A DNA stretch of 33,822 bases from contig NC_049995.1 in assembly GCF_000003815.2 (NCBI RefSeq), forward strand, positions 17,829,152 through 17,862,973. The letters are read 5' to 3'. The notes under the pieces were generated by a model. That model was not told the DNA's origin. It did not search any database and worked only from the letters and a program-made list of their open reading frames with translations. This document shows, one piece after another, positions 20,072-30,260 of the stretch. Made by a program: the position numbers and the translations under genes. This stretch comes from Branchiostoma floridae (lineage: Eukaryota > Chordata > Leptocardii > Amphioxiformes > Branchiostomatidae). Positions within the stretch are counted from its first letter, which is position 1. Every line of letters starts with the position of its first letter.

Positions 20072-21050
20072 TGTATCAATGACCAGGTGGACCTTATGTA
20101 GAGGTGGTTACTAGTACAAGTTTGACTGTATATCAATGGCCAAGTGGTCCTTATGTAGAGGTGGTCCCTTGTTCAGGTTTGACTGTATATCAGTGGCCAG
20201 GTGGTCCTTATGTAGAGGTGGTCACTAATACAGGTTTGACTGTATATCAATGGCCAGGTGGTTCTTATGTAGACGTGGTCACTTGTACAGGTTGGACTGT
20301 ATATCAATGGCCAGGTGGACTTAATGTAGAGGTGGTTACTAGTACAGGTTTGACTGTATATCAATGGCCAGGTGATCCTTATGTAGAGGTGGTCCCTTGT
20401 TCAGGTTTGACTGTATATCAATGGCCATGTGGCCCTTACGTAGAGGTGGTCCCTTGTTCAGGTTTGACTGTATATAAATGGCCAGGTGGGCCTTATGTGA
20501 GGTGGTCACTAGTACAGGTTTGACTGTATATAAATAGGTGGTCTTTATGTAGAGGTGGTCACTAGTACAGGTTTGTATGAATATCAATAGCCAGGTGGCC
20601 CTTATATAGAGGTGGTCACTAGTACAGGTTTGACTGTATATCAATGGTCAGGTGGTCCTTATAATTATATGGAGGTGGTCACTAGTACAGGTTTGACTGT
20701 TTTTTAATGGTCAGGTGGTCCTTATGTAGAGGTGGTCACTAGTACAGGTTTGATTGTATATAAATGACCAGGTGGTCCTTATGTAGAGGCGTCCCTAGTA
20801 CATATTTGATTGGCCAGGTGTTTTTTATATGGAGGTGGTACACCAGGACAGGTTCGACTGTATATCAATGGCCAGGTGGTCCTTATGTAGAGGTGGACAC
20901 TAGTACAGGGTTGGTTGTATATAACTGGCCAGGTGGTCCTTATTTAGAGGTGGACACTGGTACAGGTTTGATTGTATATTATTGGCCAGGTGGTCCTTAT
21001 GTAAAGGTGGCTATTAGTACAGGTTTGATTGTATATATCAATGGCCTGAA
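20072..21050. repeat. 57-bp minisatellite, block 2
   Basis: Continues the array on the other side of the LINE. 20104-20640 matches 18135-18671 almost base for base, at an offset of 1969 bp. The remainder is more diverged. Confidence 0.92.
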
Positions 21051-21059
21051 AGAATAATA

Positions 21060-21480
21060 ATCCTGAAGAATGGAAATCCTTATGATTGTTATGTAAGAAT
21101 CTTACGGATGTCTGCAGTACTTTTGTTTAGCTTACGTCACATTTTCACAAAGGGAAAGTCGTGCAGTTTGAGGGAACGAAAGTATGATATAAAAGACAAC
21201 AGAAACACAAACAGACAAAAAATAACTGATAAGCATGCCTTTTGCATATTTATTGGCATAAACTTTAATTTTTTTGTTTTCACAAACAGACTGGTCAGGC
21301 CCCTGGTAGGAAATGTGACAAAGGTCTTTATTAATCTACATTATGTAACATGAGAAGAGCAAGGCTAGGATTGGGGCATTTTGTACTGACAGTAAGACTA
21401 TAAGAATGGAATCGCCCTCAGAGACACACCTGATCTCACAGCCGAGACATGATATGTGTAGGCGTCCAAACATATTGTAT
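21060..21480 (+). repeat. Copy B of a promoter-like block (also 25690-26200)
   Basis: AAGAATCTTACGGATGTCTG, GAACGAAAGTAT, TATAAAAGACAACAGAAAC, TTTTCACAAACAG and ATGGAATCG appear in the same order as in the 25.7-kb copy. It contains TATAAAA at 21188-21194 and a short frame from ATG 21406 (MESPSETHLISQPRH), where the other copy's GT donor is changed to AT. Confidence 0.65.
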
Positions 21481-22139
21481 AAACAAAAAGGGCACTGAAC
21501 ACAGACTATGTCTAAAATAAGGCCACAGTCTAATTGTCGTGAGATGCGAAGATCTAGCGGTTAAATAAAGAAAAATAGAGTTCCACTAACACATCTCTTC
21601 GCCAAATAATCATGCCTTTATTCAAGACAATTAGGTCTCATTCATGTATTGCTACAGAGCACCTACCACCAAAGCAAACGACTGCATGAACGTGTATTTG
21701 TAGTAGTTGAAAACTTAATTTATCCATCCCATCCAACCTCGGGTATTGTTGTCCACAAACACACATACGTTCTACTGCAGTGCCGTAAGAAAATGGCAGG
21801 TAAACCATTTTCGAGCTCGACCTTCCCTTCTACAACAGGTACTTCTCAAGTCAACACCCCCTCAAGTTATGCTCATACATACAGACCCACACCATAGCCA
21901 CTGCGCCATGGCACACCTGAAAACATGCTTACATGTCTTGAGTGTTGACATTTCTAAGGTTGTTTATTTTCGTATATTCGTATACACCTACCAAAAATCA
22001 CATCCACAAATTCTCGAGTTATATGCTGTTTACCTACATATAGACCATCACTCTATGGAATAACCGAAAACATACTCTTCTTGGCAAAGAGAATTTATCC
22101 CGACAAAAGCGGTCTGGTGAAGTCAACTAAGAAATATTC
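21481..22139. other. Region between promoter-like block and gap
   Basis: It is partly similar to 26200-26320 (GAGATGCGA at about 21540, and GATAAAAGCGG-like sequence near 22100). It includes a single TIR-like end, TTAGGTCTCATTCATG, at 21631. The open frames here have no recognisable content. Confidence 0.45.
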
Positions 22140-22239
22140 NNNNNNNNNNNNNNNNNNNNNNNNNNNNNNNNNNNNNNNNNNNNNNNNNNNNNNNNNNNNN
22201 NNNNNNNNNNNNNNNNNNNNNNNNNNNNNNNNNNNNNNN
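22140..22239. other. Assembly gap (100 N)
   Basis: It removes the 5' part of the second NHL exon. Confidence 0.99.
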
Positions 22240-22828
22240 TGGTCATCTGTGGGTAGCGGGGAGCACAGCTCACGATTTGCCTGCACGTGTCGTACAGTAC
22301 AGTAAGGACGGCCAGGCCAAACAGGAGTATGACGAAAACTTCATGACTCGTTATGGTGTTTTTCGTGATAACCCGGGGATGGGCGTGAACATATACACGG
22401 TTTGCTTGGGAGATGGAGATATAGTGATGATGTTCCCACTAAATGGCTTTCAGTGTTTTGGAAAAGTATTACGGAAAAATATTAACGATAAACTTAAAGC
22501 GATTTCGGTTTGCAATGTTACCTGGTGTTCCGTATCCGGAGAGAAGATATTAGAAGTGGTACCAGTAATCTCTGAGTGGGGAGACGTCCCTCGTGGTATT
22601 CTCATAGACGAGTTCGATAACATCATCTTGTCGGATACGGCCCAAAACCGTGTAGACATGTACACAAGAGGCGGGGAGTTTCTCCGTACTGTCGTCAACA
22701 TTACAGATCCATGGGGCATCGCTATGGGACTGGACGGACAGTTGGTGGTGGCTAGCGTGCGTGACTCCACTGTCACGGTTTTTCCAAGCCACGTGGTCTA
22801 TCCTTATTTGAATCTATATAGCCGGTAG
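22240..22828 (+). CDS. Second NHL-repeat exon (partial paralogue)
   Basis: The open frame runs from the gap to TAG at 22826-22828. It starts within the second blade (GHLWVAGSTAHDLPARVVQY) and continues WGDVPRGILIDEFDNIILSD and DPWGIAMGLDGQLVVASVRD, about 80 percent identical over the last 75 residues to 16294-17090 by eye. Its C-terminus is longer by YLNLYSR. No tail or transmembrane exon lies between 21060 and the gap, so this may be a 5'-truncated duplicate; the open frame argues for a recent or still selected copy. Confidence 0.75.
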
Positions 22829-22833
22829 AACCC

Positions 22834-25425
22834 TGCCAGGTGGTCCTTATGTAGAGGTAGTCACTAGTACAGGCCAGACTCTATATTGATTTCAAGACAG
22901 TCTTTAAGTTGGGGTGTATATAAATGGCCAGATGGTTCCTAAGTTGAGGTGACCAGTAATAAGTACAGACTTAACTGAATATCAGAAGGAAGGTGGTCCT
23001 TATGTAGAGATGGGCATTAGTACAGGTTTGACTGTATAGGAATGACCAAGTGGTCCTCATGTAGAAATGGTCACTAGTGAAGGTTTGAAAGTATATGAAT
23101 GACCAGGTGGTACTTAAATACTAGAGGTGATCACTGGTACAGGTTTGATTGTATATCAATGGCCAGGTGGTCCTTATGTAGAGGTGGTCACTTGTACAGG
23201 TTTGACTGTGTATCAATGGCCAGGCGGTCCTTATGTAGAGGTGGTCACTAGTACAGCTTTGACTGTATATCAATGGTCAGGTGGTTCTCATGTAGAAGTG
23301 GTCACCAGTACGGGTTTCACTGCATATCAATGGCCAGATGGTCCTTGTGTAGAGGTGGCCACTAGTACAGGTTTGGCTGTATATCAATGACCGGGTGGTT
23401 CTCATGCAGAAGTGGTCACTTGTACAGGTTTGACTGTGTATCAATGGCCAGGTGGTCCTTATGTAGGGATGGTCAATAGTACAGGTTTGGTTGTATATCA
23501 ACAACCAGTTGGTTTTTATGTAGAGGTGGTCACTTGTACAGGTTTGACTGTGCATCAATGGCCAGGTAGTCCTCATGTACAGGTGGTAACTGTTTGACTG
23601 TATATCAATGGCCAGGTGGTCTTTACGTAGAAGTGGTCAGTACTGCAGATGTAACTGTATATCAATAGTCCGGTGGTCCTAATGTAGAGAAGGTCACTAG
23701 ACAGTACATATTTGTTTGTATATTATTTATAAGCCAGAGGGTCCTTATATGTAGATGTGGTCATTCGTACAGGCTTGATTGTATATTAATGGACAAGTAG
23801 TCCTCAACTTGTGATAGCCACTATTACAGGTATGATTGTATATTGTTGACCGGGTGGTCTTTATGCAGAGGAGGTTACTAGTACAGGTTTGATTGTATAT
23901 CAATGGCCAGGCGGTCCTTATGTAGAGAACTTCATTAGTACATGTTTGACTCTATATCAATGGACAGGTGGTCCTAATGTAGAGGTGGTCATTAGCACAG
24001 GTTTGACTGTATATCAATGGCCAGGTGGTCCTTATGCAGAGGTGGTCACTAGTACAGGTTTTCTTGTATAATAATGGCCAGGTTGTGCAGATGTAGATGT
24101 AGTTACATGTACGGATCTGATTGTATATCAATGGACAGTTGGTCACATGTATAGGTTTGATTGTATATCAACGGCTAAGTGGTCTATATGTAGAGGTCAT
24201 CACTTGTACAGGTTTAACTGGTTATTAATGGCCAGGTAGTCCTTAATATGTAGAGGTGGTTATTATTACAGTTTGAATATCAATGTCTAGGTGGTCTTAA
24301 TGTAGAGGTAGTCACTTGTACAGGATTGATTGTATATCAATGGCCAGGTGGTACTTATGTAGAGGTGGTTACCACAACAGATTTGACTGTATAGCGATGG
24401 TCAGGTGGTCCTTATGTAGAAGTGGTCACTTGTACAGGTTTGACTGTATATCAATGGCCAGGTGGTCGTTATGTAGGGATGGACATTAGTACATGTTTGA
24501 TTATATGTAGATATAATGGATGGTCTTTAAATTGTGGTGGTCACTAGTACAGGTTTTGTTGTATATTAATGGGCAGGTGGTCCTTATGTAGAGGTGGTCA
24601 CTAGGACAGGTTTATATGTATATCTATGGCGAGGTGGTCTTTATGTAAAGGTGGTCACTAGTACGGGTTTGTATGTATATCAATAGCCAGGCGGTCCTTA
24701 TGTATAGGTGGTCACCAGTACAGGTATGACTGTATGTCAATTGCCAGGTGGTCCTTATGTAGAGGTGGTCACTAGTACAGGTTTGACCGTATATCAATGG
24801 CCAGGTGGTCCTTATGTAGAGGTGGTCACTAGTACGGGTCTGACTGTATATTAATGGGCAGGTGGTCTTTTTGTAGAGGTAGTCACTAGTACAGGTATGA
24901 CTGTATATCAATTGCCAGGTGGTCCTTATGTAGAGGTGGTCACTTGTACAATTTGACTGTATATATCAATGTCCAGGTGGTCCTTATGTAGAGGTGGTCA
25001 CTAGTACAGGTTTGACTGTATATTAATGGCAAGATAGTCTTTAAATAAATGGCCAGGTGGTCCCTATGTTAAGGTGACCAGTAATAAGTACAGACTTAAC
25101 TGAATATCAGTAGCCAGGTGTTCCTTGTGTAGAGGTGGGCATTAGTACAGGTTTGACTGCATAGCAATGACCAAGTGGTCCTCATGTAGTGATAGTCACT
25201 AGTGAAGGTTTGACTGTATATCAATGGCCAGGTGGTTCTTATGTAGAGGTGGTCACTGGTACAGGTTTCACTGTATGTCAATAAACAGGTGATCCTTATG
25301 TAGAGGTGGTCACTGGTACAGGTTTGATTGTATATCAATAAACAGGTGATCCTTATGTAAAGGTGGCCACAGACTTAAATTGATATTAATAGCCAGGTGG
25401 TCTTTATGTAGAGGTGGTCACTTGG
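22834..25425. repeat. 57-bp minisatellite, block 3
   Basis: About 45 units of the same consensus, starting only about 6 bp after the second NHL stop codon. Units are more diverged at the edges (for example near 22900, 23700 and 25030) and more uniform at 24700-24940. Open frames on both strands are repeat artefacts. Confidence 0.93.
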
Positions 25426-25479
25426 TGCCTTTATCGTAGCAAATGGCTACCTACGCGATTTAGCTCTCTGGACAGTACG

Positions 25480-25615
25480 TTGTTGATGAAAATTACGCTG
25501 GTGTCGAAATAACATGTACATTCTACCAACTCCCTAACCTCAGTCCACGTCTAGAGATGAAGACGTTTGGCAAGGCCACTTTAACCATTCCCAGTTCGTG
25601 AATCCTTACCTCTTT
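25480..25615. repeat. Diverged duplicate of 9592-9745
   Basis: It shares GTTGATG, ACGC(T/G)GGTGTC, AGAG(G/A)..GAAG and CCACTTTAA(C/T)CATT(C/T)(C/T)CAG in order. No coding signal. Confidence 0.6.
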
Positions 25616-25689
25616 AAAAGCGTATCATTCATAAAAGAGAAACAGTGCGTACATGATACATACCAAGCTTTATTGCTGCGTACCTTGAG

Positions 25690-26200
25690 GAATCAAAGTT
25701 CTTATAATGACGCATTAGAATCTTAAGAATGTCTGCAGTCCCTGTTTTAAGGTAACGTCCTATTTCCACAAAGAGCCCGGCCGGGTATTTTTTGAGAACG
25801 AAAAGTATTATACGAGTATAAAAGACAGCAGAAACAGAAAACGGACAAAAAATGATTCAACAGCAAGTGTTGTTAGTATCGCTAAGTCACATGTGATGTG
25901 CGCCTATCAAATCAGAGGTTTTTAAACATTGTAAATTGGTTTTTAATTCAGTGGCAACACTGCGATACCCAAAAAAGTCATCTTGTATCTTGTGCACACT
26001 TGTTGGCATAAACTATATATATATAATTTTACGTTTCCACAAACAGCCCGGCTTGGCCCCAGGCAGGAAACGTGACGACGGCCTTTAAGACTAGGATTGT
26101 GGAATTTTATACCTACAGCGGCTATTGGAATGGAATCGTCCTCAGAGGAACAACTGATTTCAATGCCGATACATGGTATGTGTAAAAATATTGAATAAGA
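25690..26200 (+). promoter_or_regulatory. Copy C of the promoter-like block with a candidate first exon
   Basis: TATAAAA lies at 25817-25823, and about 310 bp downstream a short frame starts at ATG 26130 (MESSSEEQLISMPIH) and ends at a good donor, CATG|GTATGT (26175/26176, phase 1). Phase 1 would fit the acceptor-like site at 10621 of the NHL gene. No downstream exon was found here, and the block also occurs at 21 kb and, in part and inverted, near 9.9 kb, so it may be a mobile repeat. Confidence 0.4.
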
Positions 26201-26379
26201 GAAGAGGGCACTAAACACTCTGTTGTCACATTTTAGACGTAATCGTCATGAGATGCGACAATATAGTGGGTAAATGAAAGAAATATCCCCGATAAAAGCG
26301 GTTGTGTGAAAATAAAACTCCAAAGTGTTTGATGCCCCAAAGCTGCCTTGTACATTTCTCCATAGAACAGAATAGACTA

Positions 26380-26865
26380 TAAGGTCTCATTGATGAGTTT
26401 CTTCTTCCCATAGACTTCTATGTATTAATTCGTGGTTTAAATGGGCGCGTTCATAATGAAGCTACGTGAAATTTCAGCAGATTTTTCATTCTATGTCGAG
26501 CACATTTACCCTATATCGTGGGAAAAAATTGCCAATGTAAACTATACATAGGAACTTTTTTTTATAGCAATTACAAACTACGATTAGTCAATCCCCACAA
26601 AAGGCACTTTTTCGCTGCTACTGTACAACCGCACCACTCAGAACCCACGACTGTGTACCTCCGACCTAGCGCGCGGCTGCAAAACTTTACCTGCTAATTT
26701 CTTCCGTTACAAATAAGCTTTCACCAATCTAACTTTTGAGATCAGTTCCGCTGGCTAAAAGGGAATTTCTCACCGCTAAAAACATGTGTCCGTGTAGCCG
26801 TTCATTTTTGGCTCGGATCTCTTTTAGGGTCCCCACTCGCGGAGTAATACATCAATGAGACCTTA
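26380..26865. mobile_element. TIR element (486 bp)
   Basis: TAAGGTCTCATTGATG at 26380-26395 is exactly inverted as CATCAATGAGACCTTA at 26850-26865. No transposase frame is inside, so it is non-autonomous. A similar end occurs at 21631. Confidence 0.75.
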
Positions 26866-26929
26866 AGGCACTCTTGAATTCAACGCGCGGTTTCTTGAAG
26901 ACACATAAAACATATGCGTCTTTGAATTT

Positions 26930-27150
26930 AGAACACGGGTCAGCTGCAACCACATCCAGGGCAACATTTACGTCATATATCTTAGCAACGTTATGCATTG
27001 TCTGACACCAGAAGATGACTTGAGGGGCTGCTTCATCTACATGAAGATTAATTGTTTTTGTCTGCCCGTTGACGATGTAGCGCTGCGTTTTCAGTGGGGT
27101 GATGGGACTCATATACGCGGTGTAAACTGGATCTGTTATAAAAGGAAACA
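26930..27150. repeat. Block shared with 10300-10540
   Basis: Same ordered motifs as the first copy. The minus strand is open here for 99 codons (including TKTINLHVDEAAPQVIFWC), but the frame is broken in the first copy, which argues against a conserved gene. Confidence 0.6.
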
Positions 27151-27390
27151 CACCTTACTTACCTGTATTGTTGTCATTTATTATTTATTAAGAAGAGAAA
27201 AAACAATTTGTTTGTAAATGTTGATAAAGGTACATTTTACAATTGAAATTGTGTACGTCATAACTAAATGTTATAAAACATTTCCTTTCTGTACTCAGAA
27301 GAGGAGCCCGCTCATGACATGTTCCAACATTTTATTAGGCCATTAATAGCATGTGGTCACATTTTTCTGGACACAGATAATGAAATTAAT

Positions 27391-27514
27391 ATTATAGAGA
27401 ATTGCTAAACTTTCATTCCAACACAAATATAATGTAGGGACTTACCCCTAAATTTTATTAGACTTACCCCCGTTATCTTTGTGTTGGAATGAAAATTAAG
27501 CAATTCTCTATAAT
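27391..27514. mobile_element. Foldback MITE, near-perfect hairpin
   Basis: ATTATAGAGAATTGCT at the left is mirrored by AATTCTCTATAAT at the right, and TTTCATTCCAACACAAA by TTTGTGTTGGAATGAAA. The arms are about 37 bp around a loop of about 50 bp. Confidence 0.85.
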
Positions 27515-27529
27515 GTATTCTACCAACAC

Positions 27530-28240
27530 AGATGAACTTTCATGATATGAAATTAATATTGTTTATGTGTCAACCCCTTCCGATACTTTGATATTTTAAA
27601 TACTTTTAATATTTAGGAAGTGAAATGAAATACATTTTGTATTTGAAATAAGTTTGTACACACTGTAACAGATGCATCTAATCAAATCCTCATTGTAACA
27701 ATGTTTCTGTGATAAATAAAGATAAGAAAAGTCCAGTTTGGTGAAGAGTTATTATTATAATGTGAATAATATTGTTAATAATGAATAGCTATGTTTTTCT
27801 AGTATTGGTTACCTGCCCCTAGTCAGGTTTATAACACTAATGTGTCTGAGCCTTTTGTACATTAATTGGGCACTGAGGTGAATCAATATCAATATTTGCA
27901 CAAAGTTCCTCAAACCTGGGTAATAATAGCACAGAAAAAAAGGACCACAATCTAAATATCAGTCAGATGATAGCACTATGAATTGAAAATCTTGTTCAGA
28001 ATTCACTCTAAAATGGTTGTATGATAAGCTATGCTACAACAGTCCCTCCCGCGATACTTATAGAACAGTCCCGCAAGGAGGTCACATGACTAGTGCCCGC
28101 CATTTTGAACTGCTATAGTTAATGTATGGTAGTATCGGTGCCGTACATTTTTACCAAAAACAGGGACTTAAAATGCTTGTAAAGCACGGAAAATCCGTAC
28201 ACATTAATGGGACACCATCTTGAACATGTTTGTGGTGGTA
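27530..28240. other. Intergenic sequence, nothing recognised
   Basis: AT-rich sequence with no exon-like frame or repeat that I can identify. Confidence 0.5.
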
Positions 28241-28285
28241 GGTTTAGGTGTCGTTGCGCGACGGCCGATATTTTTGTGGATATAG

Positions 28286-28500
28286 TGGGCATTCGCTAAA
28301 AAGACTTTGCTGGGTGTTCGCTAAAAAGACCATCGAGAATCGAAAACTTTGATGATTTATGTCACTTCGGGTCGATGGATTGACTTGAAACTCAGGATTA
28401 ATACATGGGAGCAGAACGTGGACATATTCCAAGTAAAAAAAATGAGATTCGTGCAGCGCGGACTTCTCTTGAGTGGGCGTTTGTGGGCATTCGCTAAAAC
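28286..28500. repeat. Direct repeats of GGGCATTCGCTAAAA
   Basis: GTGGGCATTCGCTAAAAAGA near 28286, a shorter copy near 28312 (GTTCGCTAAAAAGACCAT) and GTGGGCATTCGCTAAAACGA near 28485 bracket about 200 bp next to the tail minisatellite. They could be ends of a small insertion. Confidence 0.5.
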
Positions 28501-28504
28501 GACC

Positions 28505-28710
28505 ATGCGTGTGTCCCCGGATCTTCATGGATCACTGAATATGGCTGTAGCTGCGGGCCTGGGTCTTCATCGTGGGTCAATGATATGGCTGTAGCTGTGG
28601 CCCTGGGTCTAACTCTTCATTGTGGGTCACCGAGTATGGCTGTAGCTGTGGGCCCGGGTCTTCATTGTGGGTCAATGATGGGGGCTGTAGCTGTGGCCCT
28701 GGGTCTTCAT
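28505..28710 (-). repeat. 45-bp tail minisatellite, distal block
   Basis: Units like GGCTGTAGCTGTGGCCCTGG then GTCTTCATTGTGGGTCA (plus strand). They are the continuation of the array at 29699-30260, separated from it by the 988-bp insertion. Confidence 0.82.
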
Positions 28711-29698
28711 GAGGGCCCCCAAGGGGGGGTACCGACAACGCTCTACGCTAAATTCGTGAGGGCCGGCTACGTAACACGCTAAATTATGGACGCTTTATTA
28801 CGCTCTACGCTAAATTACGAAGTTTCAAAATGCATTATGCCAATCTTTATCGTCTTTTGGCTGAACTCCGCCGACGGCAGAACACGTGAAATAGATCCAA
28901 ACAAAACTGATAATTCCATGATATAAAAGCACCCGTCTTGTTGGCCAGAGGCTGCGACAGCAAATTTCTTATGTGACGTAATTACATAATTTTCAGCACT
29001 TGTAGCTTCGAAAGCGGACCCGGAGGCGCGACAATCCTAGGGGCGTCCGGGGGCATGCTCCCCCGGGAATATTGTGAAATCTTGACCCTCTGAAACACCA
29101 TTTCCTGCATTTTGAGGGACAAATTTTGACTATGTGCTCAATGTATTGACATTTCTGTCAGAGAAAAGTTTTTGAGGGTGACGAGCGCCGGAGAGTCATG
29201 TCAGAGCGCCAGAGGCCCAAGAAAAATTGAAATCTTGACCCTCTGAATTGCCATTTCCTGCATTTAAGGGGCACATTTTGCTTGTTAACTAAGCTAAGTT
29301 CAGTAAAGAAATTTCTACTAGTTGGGGGGCGACGCTCCCGCAACATATTTTCACCATGTCCAGTGCGAATGGGTGAGCCAACGCAAGGAAGGTCCGGCAA
29401 AATTTTGAAATCTGGAACCTTTGAAACGCGATTTCCTGCATTTTCGCGGGTAAAAATTGCTGGTAGACTAGTTAAGTTTAATGAAATTTTGATTAGGTTT
29501 TACGAACAATTAATATGAATTACGTTTTACGGTAAAATCCGGTTAGCTTCTACGTAATACGTTAAATTAAAGGGGGGAATATCGCTCGACGCAAAATGCA
29601 CCGATTACGCTCTACGTTGAATTCAAGCGGTCCCGCTACGGAGTACGTAGAATTAATACCGCCGATTACGCTCTACGGAAAAGGGCTTTGGGGCCCCC
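28711..29698. mobile_element. 988-bp insertion with GGGCCCC-type ends and CTTCAT duplication
   Basis: CTTCAT occurs immediately before (28705-28710) and after (29699-29704). Removing one copy and the insert restores an uninterrupted minisatellite unit (GGGTCTTCAT|CGTGGGTCAA). The ends are imperfectly inverted (GGGCCCCCAAGG / TTTGGGGCCCC, with GCTCTACG-type repeats inside both). The interior has three diverged units of CTTGACCCTCTGAA..CCATTTCCTGCATTT. No transposase frame. Confidence 0.72.
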
Positions 29699-30260
29699 CT
29701 TCATCGTGGGTCAATTATATTGGCTGTAGCTGTGGGCCTCAGACCAGGGTCTTCATCATGGGTCAATGATATTGGCTGTAACTGTGGCCCTGGGTCTTCG
29801 TGGGTCAGTGATGGTGGCTGTAGCTGTAGCCCTGGGTCTTTTTTTGTGGGCCACTGAGTCTGGGCATGGTTGTAGCTGTGGCCCTGGGTCTTCATTGTGG
29901 GTCACCGAGTATGGTTGTAGCTGTGGGCCTGGGTCTTCATCATGGGTCACTGTGAATGGCTGTAGCTGTGGCCCTGGGTCTTCATATGTGACAGAGTACG
30001 GATGAAGCTGTGGCCCCGAGCCTTTGTGGGTCACTGACTGCGGCTGTATGTGTGTCCCTGGATCTTCATAGGTCACTGAATATGGCTGTAGCTGTGGGCC
30101 TGGGTCTTCATCGTGGGTCAATGATATTGGCTGTAACTGTGGCCCTGGGTCTTCATCGTGGGTCACTGAGCAGGGTTGTTGCTTTATCGCTGCATCTTCA
30201 TAGGTGACTGCACACAGTTGTAGCTGTGAGCCTGGGTCTTCATCTTTGGTCAGTGTATAT
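29699..30260 (-). repeat. 45-bp coding minisatellite (DEDPGPQLQPYSVTH)
   Basis: About 12 units encode DEDPGPQLQP(Y/I/F)(S/T)(V/L)TH on the minus strand. They form the cytoplasmic tail of the LRR receptor gene. Confidence 0.87.

Noticed and set aside
17205-25425. Long plus- and minus-strand ORFs in the minisatellite as repetitive proteins
   Set aside because: The 57-bp period keeps any stop-free frame open on both strands. There is no start context, splice context or non-repeat sequence to support a gene.
17205-25425. CRISPR array
   Set aside because: Units are directly contiguous with no spacers, they diverge gradually, and the genome is animal.
26852-27151. 99-residue minus-strand ORF as a small gene
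   Set aside because: The homologous block at 10300-10540 has several stops in the same frame, so coding is not conserved.
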